Notes: a model not told the origin generated them from the sequence alone. Positions 35,600 to 44,762 are shown, counted from the stretch's first letter. The stretch is 64,000 nt of DNA from JALZCH01 sp036387135 (GCA_036387135.1 DASVUH010000076.1:22832-86831), one strand, 5' to 3'. Numbers and translations: made by a program.

Positions 35600-35862
35600 C
35601 TTTGGCAAAAGAAGACATTTGGATGCGCGCTTCGAACAGATGCGCGCTGGAAGCAGGGGAAGCCGGGTGAAAATCCCGCACGGTCGCGCCACAGTAAGCC
35701 AAACGATGAATTAGGAATGATGAACGATGAATTAAAAACAGTTCATCGTTCATCATTCCTAATTCATCGTTTCAGAGTCTGGAAACCTGCCCGAATGTTT
35801 TTGCCGAATCACAGCGTCTCGCGTCAAGACGTTCGGGCAATCAAGTTGGCGGGCAGTTTTTT
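35600..35862 (+). promoter_or_regulatory. Cobalamin riboswitch upstream of the B12 uptake operon
   Basis: The conserved core is evident: GAAGCAGGGGAAGCCGGGTG, AAAATCCCGCACGGTCGCGC, CACAGTAA, and downstream AGTCTGGAAACCTGCC. The peripheral arm between GTAAGCC and AGTCTGG consists only of a 31 bp-stem hairpin (35701-35772). In the expression platform, TGCCCGAA (35788-35795) can pair with TTCGGGCA (35832-35839). Alternatively CTGCCCG pairs with CGGGCAG (35850-35856), which is followed by six T. That gives a plausible terminator choice. The genes behind it fit B12 transport. Confidence 0.9.
35701..35772. repeat. Perfect 31 bp inverted repeat of heptad words inside the riboswitch
   Basis: 35701-35731 and 35742-35772 are perfect reverse complements with a 10-base loop. 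The arm reads in 7 bp words (GATGAAT-TAGGAAT, GATGAAC-GATGAAT). It replaces the variable arm of the cobalamin riboswitch and looks like an inserted repeat element. Confidence 0.85.
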
Positions 35863-35890
35863 AGTCCTTGTTTTTCTCCTTCAAGGCTGC

Positions 35891-35959
35891 TGAAAAAGCC
35901 TCGATTTTGTTTGCTTTCACGCTTGGCGAGTGAAAGCAAACAAAATCGAGGCTTTTTCA
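35891..35959 (+). terminator. 30 bp perfect hairpin overlapping the btuF start region
   Basis: 35891-35920 pairs perfectly with 35930-35959 (arm TGAAAAAGCCTCGATTTTG...; loop of 9). The A-tract on the 5' side and T-tract on the 3' side make it look like a bidirectional terminator. It lies between the riboswitch and btuF, and the GTG at 35930 begins exactly at the 3' arm. It may attenuate the operon or hide its translation start. Confidence 0.7.
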
Positions 35960-35962
35960 ATT

Positions 35963-36865
35963 TTGCGAACAAAAATCTTTTTAATCATTCTCGTTTTATT
36001 CGCTGCGGCTTGCGGCAGCGAATCAGCGCACACAGTTTCGACACAAACAACGCGCGAAGCGATTGACGATTTGGGCAGAAAAATCACAGTCCCGGCAAAA
36101 ATCGAGCGCGTCGTCTCGCTCGCGCCGAGTTTGACCGAAAACGTTTTCGCCGTCGGCGCTGGCGAAAAGCTGGTCGGCGTGACGAGCTATTGCGATTATC
36201 CGGCGGAAGCGCAAAAAATCGCGAAAATCGGCGACACAATCAATCCGAATCTCGAAACAATCATCGCGCAAAAACCGCAGCTCGTTCTCGTGACGACCGC
36301 CTCGCAAATCGAATCCTTTTTCGGAAGAATGGAAGATCGCGGCATCGCGGTTTTCGTGACCAACCCGAAAAGTCTGGAAGACGTTTTGCGAAATTTGCGT
36401 CAAATCGGCGATTTGCTGGGAACAACCGAAAAATCCGAACAGCTTGTCCGCAATTTACAAAACAGAATTTCAGACATCGAAAATCGGGTAAAAAACGAAA
36501 AATCGCTGCGTGTTTTTGTTCAGATTTCGCCCGAACCGTTCACAATCGGGCGCGATTCGTTTGTGACGGATTTGATCGCCCGCGCGGGCGGCGATTCCGT
36601 TACCAAAAATGTCGCCGAAAGCTATCCGCGAATCAGCAAAGAAACCGCGCTCGCCTCGCAGCCCGAAGCGATAATTTTGTCATCCGGCGATGCAATGAGC
36701 GAAGGAAACAGCCAGCCGTCTGAAATTTTCAAAGAATCTCCGGCAGTTAAAACCGGCAAAGTTTTCAAAATCAACGGCGATTTGCTCGCGCGACCGGGAG
36801 CGCGGCTGGTTGATGGACTCGAAGAAATCGCGCGCGCGCTGCATCCGCAAGTTTTTGAAAAATAA
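35963..36865 (+). CDS. btuF: Cobalamin ABC transporter substrate-binding lipoprotein
   Basis: An approximately 300-residue periplasmic binding protein of the BtuF/FecB-like type (DDLGRKITVPAKIERVVSLA, then PSLTENVFAVGAGEKLVGV). A lipoprotein signal (IFLIILVLFAAAC) anchors it. The start is uncertain: the open frame runs back to a GTG at 35930, within the 3' arm of a perfect hairpin. The TTG at 35963 just outside gives a compact signal peptide, and I use it. It follows a cobalamin riboswitch and precedes permease, ATPase and TonB receptor genes, so B12 is the likely ligand. Confidence 0.85.
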   Translation: MRTKIFLIILVLFAAACGSESAHTVSTQTTREAIDDLGRKITVPAKIERVVSLAPSLTENVFAVGAGEKLVGVTSYCDYPAEAQKIAKIGDTINPNLETIIAQKPQLVLVTTASQIESFFGRMEDRGIAVFVTNPKSLEDVLRNLRQIGDLLGTTEKSEQLVRNLQNRISDIENRVKNEKSLRVFVQISPEPFTIGRDSFVTDLIARAGGDSVTKNVAESYPRISKETALASQPEAIILSSGDAMSEGNSQPSEIFKESPAVKTGKVFKINGDLLARPGARLVDGLEEIARALHPQVFEK

Positions 36866-36867
36866 AA

Positions 36868-37851
36868 ATGCGCCGTGCTTCTTTGACAATTTTGCTGCTC
36901 GCCGCCGCGCTCGTCGCAGCCATTTTCGCGGCTGTGCTGCTGGGCAGCGAGCGTCTGCCGTTTTACGAAACAATTTGCAATCTGCTCGGCGGAAACTGCG
37001 AATTGACCGCCGAGCAAATCGCGATTTTATTTGAAATTCGACTGCCGCGCGTCTTGCTCGGCGCGTGCGTAGGCGCGGCTTTGGCGACCGCCGGCGCAAG
37101 CTATCAATCGCTGCTTAGAAATCCGCTTGCCGAACCGTATCTGTTGGGCGTTTCAAACGGCGCGGCTCTGGGAACAATGCTCGCGCTCGTGTTTTTAAAC
37201 AACGTCTTTTTCGCGCGCCCATTTTTGGCTTTCGTCGGCGCGACTGTTGCAACGCTTGTCGTCTACAGCTTAGCGCGAAGCCGCGCCGGAATGAACACGG
37301 AAAGACTGGTTTTGGCGGGCGTTATCGTGACGACATTTCTCTCGTCGCTGATTGTTTTGATGACGAGCTTGTTGGACGCAGCGCGTCTGCGTTCTTACAC
37401 ATTCTGGCTGCTCGGCGATTTATCGAACGCGACGCGCGATTCGCTCTGGTTTGTGCTGGCGGCGGTTGCCGTCGGTTTGATTTTGCTGCTTTCGCAAGCG
37501 CGGGCGTTGAATTTACTGATGCTCGGCGAGCGCGACGCTTTTGATTTCGGAGTCGAAGTCGGGCGCGTGCGATTGATTGTTTTTTTGACCGCTTCCGCTC
37601 TCGTCGGCAGCTCGGTTGCGGCGAGCGGTTCGGTCGGCTATGTCGGTTTGGTCGTGCCGCATATCGTTCGTTTGTCAAGCGGCTCTGACAATCGCCTCGT
37701 CATTCCGGCTTCGGCTCTGGCGGGCGCGATTTTCGTCACGTTCGCCGATACAATCGCACGCACGGCAATCGCGCCGCGCGAGCTTCCGGTCGGCGCAATT
37801 ACGGCTCTCATCGGCGCACCGTTGTTCATTTTTTTGTTGAGGAGGAATTAA
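36868..37851 (+). CDS. btuC: Cobalamin ABC transporter permease (FecCD family)
   Basis: A 327-residue membrane permease with about ten helices. The family sequence RLPRVLLGACVGAALATAGA is followed by YQSLLRNPLAEPYLLGVSNG. The late EAA-like region is VGYVGLVVPHIVRLSSG. It starts two bases after the btuF stop, so translation is coupled. Iron-siderophore and cobalamin permeases look alike; the riboswitch decides for B12. Its stop codon lies within the left arm of an inverted repeat. Confidence 0.92.
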   Translation: MRRASLTILLLAAALVAAIFAAVLLGSERLPFYETICNLLGGNCELTAEQIAILFEIRLPRVLLGACVGAALATAGASYQSLLRNPLAEPYLLGVSNGAALGTMLALVFLNNVFFARPFLAFVGATVATLVVYSLARSRAGMNTERLVLAGVIVTTFLSSLIVLMTSLLDAARLRSYTFWLLGDLSNATRDSLWFVLAAVAVGLILLLSQARALNLLMLGERDAFDFGVEVGRVRLIVFLTASALVGSSVAASGSVGYVGLVVPHIVRLSSGSDNRLVIPASALAGAIFVTFADTIARTAIAPRELPVGAITALIGAPLFIFLLRRN

Positions 37852-37952
37852 CCGCTGAGGCGCGGAGACGCAGAGTTAAGAAAAGAATTTTGAGAGTTAT
37901 TTCTCCTTGCTTTTATTTTGTTTTCTCGGCGTCTCCGCCTCTCGGCGGTTAA
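37848..37952. repeat. Imperfect inverted repeat between btuC and btuD
   Basis: The left arm begins TTAACCGCTGAGGCGCGGAG (37848 on) and the right arm ends CCGCCTCTCGGCGGTTAA (to 37952). They are reverse complements apart from small mismatches. The arm contains the repeated word GGMGACGC/GAGGCGC. The element fills the 106 bp gap in an otherwise tightly packed operon, and the left arm includes the btuC stop codon. It may alter mRNA stability between the two cistrons. Confidence 0.75.
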
Positions 37953-37957
37953 AACCA

Positions 37958-38731
37958 ATGCTAAAAGCCAAAAACATTTCGGTCGCTTACGGCGTTTGCG
38001 AGGTAATTTCGGGCATTTCGCTCGAAGCGAAAGCGGGCGAGATCGTCGCGCTTTTGGGAGCGAACGGCGCGGGCAAAACGACTTTGCTGCGCGCTTTGAA
38101 TGGCGCAATTCCGATTTTGAAGGGCGAGATTTTATTAAACGAAAAATCGCTCGCTCAATTTTCGCGACGCGAGATTGCGCGCAAAATCGCGGTCGTCGCG
38201 CAGGAAACCGAATTGAAATTTCCGGTTACGGTTTTGGAATTTGTTCTCGCCGGACGTTTCGCACAGAGCGCGGGCGCGTTTGGCTGGGAAACTGAGAGCG
38301 ATGTTGAAATCGCCCGGAAATATTTAATAGAGACGGATTTAGCCGGTTTTGAAAAACGTTTGATGAACCAGCTTTCGGGCGGCGAGCGGCAGCGAGCGGT
38401 TTTCGCTCGCGCTTTGGCAGCCGAAGCCTCGATTTTTTTGCTCGACGAACCTACGGCAAATCTCGATTTGGCGCATCAGGTTTCGCTTTTGCGGCTGATG
38501 CAGCAAAAATGCAAAACCCAGGAAACGGCGGCAGTCGTTATCACACACGATTTAAACGCGGCGGCGGAGTTTGCCGACCGGATTTTGCTGCTCAAGCTCG
38601 GCAAAGTCGTTGCCGCCGGAAAACCGGGCGAAGTTTTGACTGAGGAAAATTTACGCGAAACCTTCGGAGTCCGAGTTTTACTCGACCGCCATCCGTTTTC
38701 AACCAATTTACGAATTACAACCATTTATTAA
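37958..38731 (+). CDS. btuD: Cobalamin ABC transporter ATP-binding protein
   Basis: An approximately 257-residue ABC ATPase. Walker A is GANGAGKTTLL, the Q-loop is VAQETELKF, the signature is LSGGERQRAVFARALA, Walker B is IFLLDEPTANLD and the switch His is in VVITHDLN. I use the ATG at 37958 (MLKAKNISVAYG); the open frame upstream crosses the inverted repeat. It powers BtuC/BtuF import. The next gene starts 8 bases on, after an AGAGG ribosome-binding site. Confidence 0.93.
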   Translation: MLKAKNISVAYGVCEVISGISLEAKAGEIVALLGANGAGKTTLLRALNGAIPILKGEILLNEKSLAQFSRREIARKIAVVAQETELKFPVTVLEFVLAGRFAQSAGAFGWETESDVEIARKYLIETDLAGFEKRLMNQLSGGERQRAVFARALAAEASIFLLDEPTANLDLAHQVSLLRLMQQKCKTQETAAVVITHDLNAAAEFADRILLLKLGKVVAAGKPGEVLTEENLRETFGVRVLLDRHPFSTNLRITTIY

Positions 38732-38739
38732 GAGGAAAA

Positions 38740-41169
38740 ATGAAACTAATCACAGCATTTTTAATAACGTTTTTATTTTCGCTCGCGGCTTTCGCACAAA
38801 CAACCGCAAATTTATCGGGTAAAATTACGCAAAACAGCGATGTGATTGTCACCGACGCAACCGTTTCGCTCGTTTCGCAACGGGATAAAAATATAAAATT
38901 CACCACTGCGACCGACAGTGCGGGCAATTATCGTTTTGAAAATGTGCCGCCGGGAAAATACACGCTCGCGGCTGCGGGCAACAGATCAATCGGCGTTTAT
39001 CAGCAAACAGCCGTCACGCTCGCGGCGGGCGAAAACGCGGCTGTCAATTTAAATCTCGAAATGTCCGCCGGAGTTAAAGAAACGGTCACGATTGCCGCCG
39101 GAACAGCTCAAACCGTTGACGAGACTTCAAAATCCGTCTCGGTTTTGTCGAATCAGGAAATCGAGCAGCGCAACGAAATCTCGATTGTTGACGCTTTGAG
39201 AACCGTTCCGGGCTTGCGCGTTCAACAACTCGGCGGTTTCGGGCGCACCGCGAATATCAAAACGCGCGGCTTGCGAAATCAGGACACGGCGGTTTTGATT
39301 GACGGTCAGCGTTTCCGCGACCCGACGGCGATCACCGGCGACGCTTCGCCGTTTTTGTCGGATTTGACGGTGACAAACGTCCAGAGAATCGAAGTTTTGC
39401 GCGGCTCCGGCTCATCACTTTACGGCACCAACGCCATCGGCGGCGTGTTCAACATTCGCACCGACGAAGGCGGCGGGCGACCGCGTTTTTCGTTTCTCGG
39501 CGAAGGCGGCGGTTTGGGTTTATTGCGCGGGCGCGCCAATTTTGCGGGCGGCGCGTTTTCAGACAAATTTAAATACAGTCTGGGCGCGCAGCATACGAAT
39601 TTGAGCAAAGGTATTGACGGAGATGATGCCGCGCGAAATACGAACGGTGTCGCCAAGTTTTCCTTCGCGCTGAATGAAAAAACAAACGTTTCAGCGCGTT
39701 TTTACGCATCCGACAGCTTCGTTCACCTTAATTCAAACCCGGATACAATCGGCGTTTTGCCGACAAACGGAATCATTGAAGCCCGCCCGCTTTCGCGTTC
39801 GGAGCTTAAGAGATACGAAAACGGAGCTTCGCGTAATCAATTAAATGCCGGAAATGCGAGTTTTATTCCCGATGCGAACGATTCGGACGCATCGCAAAAA
39901 TCGCGTTTTTTCAATTTTCACACCGCGCTCGACGGAATTATCAATCAATCTGCCACATATCGTTTTTCATATCAAAATCTGACAACGCGCCGGAAAAACT
40001 TTAATGGTTCTTCGGGCGTCGCGTTTCAACCGTTTGGCGGGAGCACGCGCTCGGATTTCGACGGAAACATTCAAACCTTTCAGGCGAAAACAAATCTCTC
40101 ACTGCGCTCGAATCTCCTAACCGTCGGCTACGGTTTCGAGCGCGAAAAATACGGCAACGATAATTTTCCCGTGAACCGCTCGCAAACCAGCCAAACGAAT
40201 GCCGCACAATCGAGCAATACTTTCGTCATTCAAGACCAGCTCGAAGCGTTTGGCTCGCGCCTTCAGCTTTCGGGCGCTTTCCGGGCGCAGTTTTTCAATC
40301 TCGGAATGCCCAAATTCAGCGCAAATTCGCCTTTGCAAAACGCCTCGCTCGATAATCCGCCCGCCGCTTATACTTTCGACGGCTCGGCGGCTTATTTCTT
40401 CCGTTCGACGAACACAAAATTGCGCGCGCACGCCGGAAACGGTTATCGCGTTCCGTCGCTTTATGAAAGATTCGGCACGTTTTACGCGACGTTTTTAACT
40501 CCGAATCAATTCGTTTTGCTCGGCGATCCGAATTTAAAACCCGAACGCTCGATTGCCTTTGACGCGGGCATAGATCAGACGCTGCAAAACAATCGCATTC
40601 GTTTATCTGCGACTTATTTTTATACCCGTTTGATTGACACAATCGGTTTTGAAAACGTCGTTCCGGCAATTGGTTCGACTACACGAACAAGCGGCGGTTA
40701 TTTAAACACAAAAGGCGGCATCGCGCGCGGCGGCGAATTTTCCTCCGAATTTCGCCCTTTTCAAACGACAAACATTTTCGCTTCGTACACTTTTACCAAT
40801 AGCGATCAGCGCCAGCCGCAAGTACCCGGAAGCGGAATTTTGCAAACGCTCGGCGTTCCGACTCATCAATTTTCGTTTGTCGTCAATCAAAGAATTGCCG
40901 AGCGTTTAAATTTGAATTTCGATTTTGCGGCGACAAACTCTTATCTTGCGCCGATTTTCAGCAATCAAACTTTTCAAACCCGAATTTATCGTTTTAAAGG
41001 TCAGCGGCGCGGAGATTTAACGGCGAGCTATGAAATTCCGACCGGAAACGACAAACGGCGCGTTCGTCTGTTCGGAACGATTGAAAATGTTTTCAACCAG
41101 GATTATTACGAAAACGGTTTTCGCACGGCTCGGACAACGGCGCGCGGCGGTTTGCAATTAAGTTTTTAA
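38740..41169 (+). CDS. btuB: TonB-dependent receptor, probable outer-membrane cobalamin receptor
   Basis: An 809-residue outer-membrane receptor. It has a signal peptide (LITAFLITFLFSLAAFAQ), a carboxypeptidase-regulatory-like domain (about 22-110, ATVSLVSQRDKNIKF and FENVPPGKYTLAAAG), a plug (about 125-245, DALRTVPGLRVQQLGGFGRT and GSSLYGTNAIGGVFNIR) and a beta-barrel ending in Phe (GLQLSF). It is the last gene of the riboswitch-headed operon, so cobalamin or a related corrinoid is the likely ligand. The N-terminal extension is common in Acidobacteriota and Bacteroidota receptors and absent from E. coli BtuB. Confidence 0.88.
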   Translation: MKLITAFLITFLFSLAAFAQTTANLSGKITQNSDVIVTDATVSLVSQRDKNIKFTTATDSAGNYRFENVPPGKYTLAAAGNRSIGVYQQTAVTLAAGENAAVNLNLEMSAGVKETVTIAAGTAQTVDETSKSVSVLSNQEIEQRNEISIVDALRTVPGLRVQQLGGFGRTANIKTRGLRNQDTAVLIDGQRFRDPTAITGDASPFLSDLTVTNVQRIEVLRGSGSSLYGTNAIGGVFNIRTDEGGGRPRFSFLGEGGGLGLLRGRANFAGGAFSDKFKYSLGAQHTNLSKGIDGDDAARNTNGVAKFSFALNEKTNVSARFYASDSFVHLNSNPDTIGVLPTNGIIEARPLSRSELKRYENGASRNQLNAGNASFIPDANDSDASQKSRFFNFHTALDGIINQSATYRFSYQNLTTRRKNFNGSSGVAFQPFGGSTRSDFDGNIQTFQAKTNLSLRSNLLTVGYGFEREKYGNDNFPVNRSQTSQTNAAQSSNTFVIQDQLEAFGSRLQLSGAFRAQFFNLGMPKFSANSPLQNASLDNPPAAYTFDGSAAYFFRSTNTKLRAHAGNGYRVPSLYERFGTFYATFLTPNQFVLLGDPNLKPERSIAFDAGIDQTLQNNRIRLSATYFYTRLIDTIGFENVVPAIGSTTRTSGGYLNTKGGIARGGEFSSEFRPFQTTNIFASYTFTNSDQRQPQVPGSGILQTLGVPTHQFSFVVNQRIAERLNLNFDFAATNSYLAPIFSNQTFQTRIYRFKGQRRGDLTASYEIPTGNDKRRVRLFGTIENVFNQDYYENGFRTARTTARGGLQLSF

Positions 41170-41197
41170 CTTTTAGCCAATCGGTTCGCATAAATTG

Positions 41198-43696
41198 TTA
41201 AACTTCGAGAGCCAGAGAAACTGCTTGCGGCAGCTTCATTGTGCCGCCATCGCGCAAGTGTTTCGCTAAATCGTCTTTTCCCAAATTGGCTTCGATCTTT
41301 TGATAAATTCTCTCATAAAATTCGGCATCGGCTTTGTCGAAATGGGAACCGACTGTTTGGCGCAGAGCGTTTGCCGCGCCGAGCAGTTCGGCGGCGCGTG
41401 CGGGCTGCGCGTCCGCCGCCAAACCCGCAAAACCGTCTAGCAGCAGAGCGATGCTGTGCAAATCGCCGAGCGAGCGATTGATTTCCAGACTTTCCGCGTA
41501 AAATTCTCGCGCAGCTTTAAAATCGTTTTGCAAAAACGAAACACGCCCCAAATTTCCGAGCGCAATGGCGACGATGCGCGTGTTTCCGCGTTCGCGTTGA
41601 ATCGCCAAACCGCCTTCGTAAAGCTGCCGCGCTTCCGCGTAATCGCCGCGCCGCCGGGCGTGTTCGCCGAGATTGTTGAGAAAAAGTCCAATGAAGCGTT
41701 GATTTTTCGACGCCTGACTGACTCGCAAACCTTCTTCGAGAAAAACGCGAGCCGCCGCTTCATCATTTTGCGCGCCGGCGACGATTCCCAAACCGTTCAG
41801 CGCGGTGGCAACGATGTCCGCGTCGCCGATTTTTTCGCCCAATGCCCGCGCTTCGGTGCAAAATTCACTCGCCTTTTCAAGATTGCCGCGCATTCGTTCC
41901 AGAAATCCCGCGCCGACCAGAGCTTCGCCGCGCAGTGGAATCAGCAAATCGGTTGTCCGGCTCAAAACTTCGCGCATATTCGCGCTGCCTTCGCTCAAAT
42001 GCCCGCGCACAAGCCAGAATTGCCAGAGAGCGCGACCAATCCGCAAAGCCTTTTCCGCATCGGTTTCCAGACTCAAAATCAGAGCCGCACGCAAATTATC
42101 GTGTTCGGATTCGAGAATCGAGAACCATTTCGGTTGTTCCGCGCCGCTCAAATTAGGCTGTGCCGTCGTTGCCAAATTGAGGAAAAACTCGGCGTGACGG
42201 CGGCGCATTTCTTCAATTTCGCCGCCATCGGCAAGCGTTTCCAAGCCGTATTCGCGGACGACTTCCAAAAGCCGAAAACGCGATTCGCCGTCCGCCGTTT
42301 CCGTTTGCACGACCAGACTGTTTTCAATTAGCGAAGTCAAACAATTGAGCGCGTCAATTTCATCCGAAGAGCAAATTGATTCAACCGCTTCAATCGTAAA
42401 ACCGCCCGCGAAAACCGCCAAACATCGAAACAAAACCTTTTCAGCTTCCGGCAGCAAATCGTAGCTCCATTCGATTGCGCCGCGCATTGTTTGCTGGCGC
42501 GCGGGCAAGCTTTTAGCGCCGCCGGTAAGCAGTTTCAGGCGATTTTCCAAACGGGTTAAAATCTGTTCGGGCGAGAGAATTTTAATTCTCGCCGCCGCAA
42601 GCTCGATGGCGAGAGGCAAGCCTTCGAGTCTGCGGCAAATTTCCGCAACGCTCGCAGCGTTTTCTCCGGTCAGGGAAAAAGCTGATTTCACGCTCTTCGC
42701 CCGTTCGAGGAAAAGCTTGACCGATTCAAATTCGGTTAAATTTTCAAGCGAAGTTTCCGCCGCGTTTTCCGGCAAATCGAGCGGCGGCACGCGAAACTCC
42801 CTTTCCGCAGGAACGCCCAGCAAAACCCGGCTTGTTACTAAAATTTTTAATTGCGGCGCGTGGCTCAGAATTTCAGTTAAAAAAGGCGCGGATGAAACAA
42901 TCTGCTCGAAATTGTCGGCGATTAGCAGCATTTGTTTCTCGCGCAAAAAATCCCTGAGCATTTCAATGATCGGTTTTCCGCTCATTTCTTTTACGCCGAG
43001 CGTTTCCGCGATTGCCGGCGCGACCAATTCCGCGCTTCTTAAAGCGTCGAGCGCGACGAAAAACGCGCCATCGGAAAATTCCGAAAGCTGTCGGCAGGCG
43101 ATTTCCTGCGCGAGCCGGGTTTTGCCCGTTCCGCCGACGCCTGTCAAAGTAACGAGCTGGTTTTTCGGCTGCCGCAAAAGATTTTCGATTTCCTCGATTT
43201 CACGCGCCCGACCGATGAGCGGCGTCGCCGGAATTGTGAGATTGTTCGGTTGAGAACGAAGCGCGGCTGCATAAGCCGGTTGGGAATCTGCATCTTCGGT
43301 TTCTTCGACGATTTGCCGGACAAACTTGCGAACACGCCGCGTCATCACGATTTCGGTTTCCGGTTCGATTTCTTCGACTTCGGCGCGAAACAGATAGCCG
43401 CGTTTCGGGAAAGTTTCAATAAACTGCTCGCCGTTTTCCTGAAGAATTTTCCGCAGACGCGAGACGTTTGAAGTCAGATTCGTTTCCTCGACAAACGAAT
43501 CAGCCCAGACGGTTTGCATAATCTCGTCTTTCGAGAGCATTCGCCCGTTGTTGCGGACGAGCAGCAGCAGCATCTCGAAAATCTTGGGCGTGAGCGGCAC
43601 GATTTCGCCGTTCGAGCGCAAAATCCCTTCTTTCACGTTCATCTCAAATCGCCCGAAACGGTAAATAACCGCTTGTTTTTCAATTGTTTCCGTCAT
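41198..43696 (-). CDS. AfsR-like transcriptional regulator (winged helix, NB-ARC ATPase, TPR)
   Basis: An 832-residue regulator. It has an OmpR/PhoB-type winged helix (about 8-105, VPLTPKIFEMLLLLVRNNGR and NVSRLRKIL...GYLF). An STAND/NB-ARC ATPase follows (about 155-430: LIGRAREIEEIENLL, Walker A TGVGGTGKTRLA, Walker B LLIADNFEQ, GLPLAIELAAARIK). A TPR C-terminus (about 520-780) ends it. Proteins of this design integrate a signal through the ATPase/TPR part and bind DNA directly. It is divergent from the small-membrane-protein and lipoprotein cluster at 43826 onward, which it may control. Confidence 0.9.
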   Translation of the reverse strand: MTETIEKQAVIYRFGRFEMNVKEGILRSNGEIVPLTPKIFEMLLLLVRNNGRMLSKDEIMQTVWADSFVEETNLTSNVSRLRKILQENGEQFIETFPKRGYLFRAEVEEIEPETEIVMTRRVRKFVRQIVEETEDADSQPAYAAALRSQPNNLTIPATPLIGRAREIEEIENLLRQPKNQLVTLTGVGGTGKTRLAQEIACRQLSEFSDGAFFVALDALRSAELVAPAIAETLGVKEMSGKPIIEMLRDFLREKQMLLIADNFEQIVSSAPFLTEILSHAPQLKILVTSRVLLGVPAEREFRVPPLDLPENAAETSLENLTEFESVKLFLERAKSVKSAFSLTGENAASVAEICRRLEGLPLAIELAAARIKILSPEQILTRLENRLKLLTGGAKSLPARQQTMRGAIEWSYDLLPEAEKVLFRCLAVFAGGFTIEAVESICSSDEIDALNCLTSLIENSLVVQTETADGESRFRLLEVVREYGLETLADGGEIEEMRRRHAEFFLNLATTAQPNLSGAEQPKWFSILESEHDNLRAALILSLETDAEKALRIGRALWQFWLVRGHLSEGSANMREVLSRTTDLLIPLRGEALVGAGFLERMRGNLEKASEFCTEARALGEKIGDADIVATALNGLGIVAGAQNDEAAARVFLEEGLRVSQASKNQRFIGLFLNNLGEHARRRGDYAEARQLYEGGLAIQRERGNTRIVAIALGNLGRVSFLQNDFKAAREFYAESLEINRSLGDLHSIALLLDGFAGLAADAQPARAAELLGAANALRQTVGSHFDKADAEFYERIYQKIEANLGKDDLAKHLRDGGTMKLPQAVSLALEV

Positions 43697-43825
43697 TTAA
43701 GAAAATTCCAAGATTTTTCCAAGAAATTTGCAAGGACTTTAACCGCAATCCTGCGCGATGATTCTCGTCGCCGGGCATAAGAGAACCGGCGGACGGATTT
43801 TAACGCCGGAGCAAATTGTAAGCAA

Positions 43826-44014
43826 ATGAAACGAACAATAACCGAAATTTTTATCGAAGTCGAAGAAACCGTCGCCGTCCGGCAAACAGGCAAACTCGCA
43901 GCGGAAAATGAGCTTCGACCTGTAAATGAAACGGCAATTTGCCCGCATTGCGGGCAAGCGATACCGGAAAACAAGAATTTGCAGCAGGAGGAAGAAAATA
44001 AAGATGAAAGCTAA
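43826..44014 (+). CDS. Small protein with a single CPHCG knuckle
   Basis: A 62-residue protein. A beta-strand segment ITEIFIEVEETVAVR is followed by a linker and CPHCGQAIPEN, then a charged tail. One CxxC would allow zinc binding only as a dimer. It is the first gene after the 129 bp divergent promoter region of the AfsR-like regulator. The next gene starts inside its 3' end. I do not know its function. Confidence 0.6.
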   Translation: MKRTITEIFIEVEETVAVRQTGKLAAENELRPVNETAICPHCGQAIPENKNLQQEEENKDES

Positions 44015-44174
44015 CTACAAAAATTATTCGCTCGAAACCGAAATCTGGGTCGCCGCCGTCGGGCTGCTGCTCAACTTGTTTCTCATCGCCGTTTCGGTCG
44101 GAACGCTCTGGTATCTGTTTTCAATGATTTTCCAAAGTTTTCCGATGATGATTGCAATACAGGAAATACGCTAA
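44004..44174 (+). CDS. Small membrane protein
   Basis: A 56-residue protein with one long or two short hydrophobic segments (WVAAVGLLLNLFLIAVSVGT, then LWYLFSMIFQSFPMMIAI). The ATG at 44004 has a strong GCAGGAGGAAG ribosome-binding site and overlaps the preceding gene by 11 bases. The same frame is open upstream to 43926, but that part is basic and unsupported. Function unknown. Confidence 0.6.
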   Translation: MKANYKNYSLETEIWVAAVGLLLNLFLIAVSVGTLWYLFSMIFQSFPMMIAIQEIR

Positions 44175-44201
44175 ACCAAAAACCAAAGGAGAAATGAAGA
44201 A

Positions 44202-44696
44202 ATGAAAATGTCAGGAAAAATTATCGGCACAATTTTAATCGTGATCTGCGCGTCGGCGCTCGGATTCGCGCAAGAGAAAACTCCCAAAACCGGAAATCAA
44301 GACGATGCCGCCCTTCGGCAAATAGTCAAAGACGTAGAGACGGGCTGGAACGCGCACGACGGCAAAGCGTTTGCCGCGCCTTTTGCACCGGACGCCGATT
44401 ATGTCGTCGTCAACGGAATGTACATAAAAGGCAGAGACATTATCGAAAAAGGTCACATCGGAATTTTCACCACCATTTATAAAGACAGCCGCAACGCCGC
44501 GACAATCAAAAGCGTTCGTTTTCTGCGCCCGGATGTTGCCGTCGTTCACGTCGAGTGGAATCTGGAATTCAGCGCAAACGGCGAAGCAAAAAAAAGTCGC
44601 GCTCTAAATACGATGATAATGACCAAAGACAACGGCAAATGGAGCATAGCCGCGTTTCATAACACGCCGGTAATACCGCCGCCAACAGGAAATTAA
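44202..44696 (+). CDS. Exported SgcJ/EcaC-type (SnoaL/DUF4440-like) protein
   Basis: A 164-residue protein with a signal peptide (GTILIVICASALGFAQ) and a SnoaL/NTF2-like domain: IVKDVETGWNAHDGKAFAAP, FAPDADYVVVNGMYIKGRD, and VHVEWNLEF. The family fold is well known but catalysis is rarely established. AAAGGAG precedes the ATG. It is cotranscribed with the lipoprotein genes downstream. Confidence 0.82.
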   Translation: MKMSGKIIGTILIVICASALGFAQEKTPKTGNQDDAALRQIVKDVETGWNAHDGKAFAAPFAPDADYVVVNGMYIKGRDIIEKGHIGIFTTIYKDSRNAATIKSVRFLRPDVAVVHVEWNLEFSANGEAKKSRALNTMIMTKDNGKWSIAAFHNTPVIPPPTGN

Positions 44697-44762
44697 AATT
44701 CTGAAAAAGCAAAAAAAACAAACGGCTTTTGCCGATTACATACAAGAGAAAGAGGATTGACA

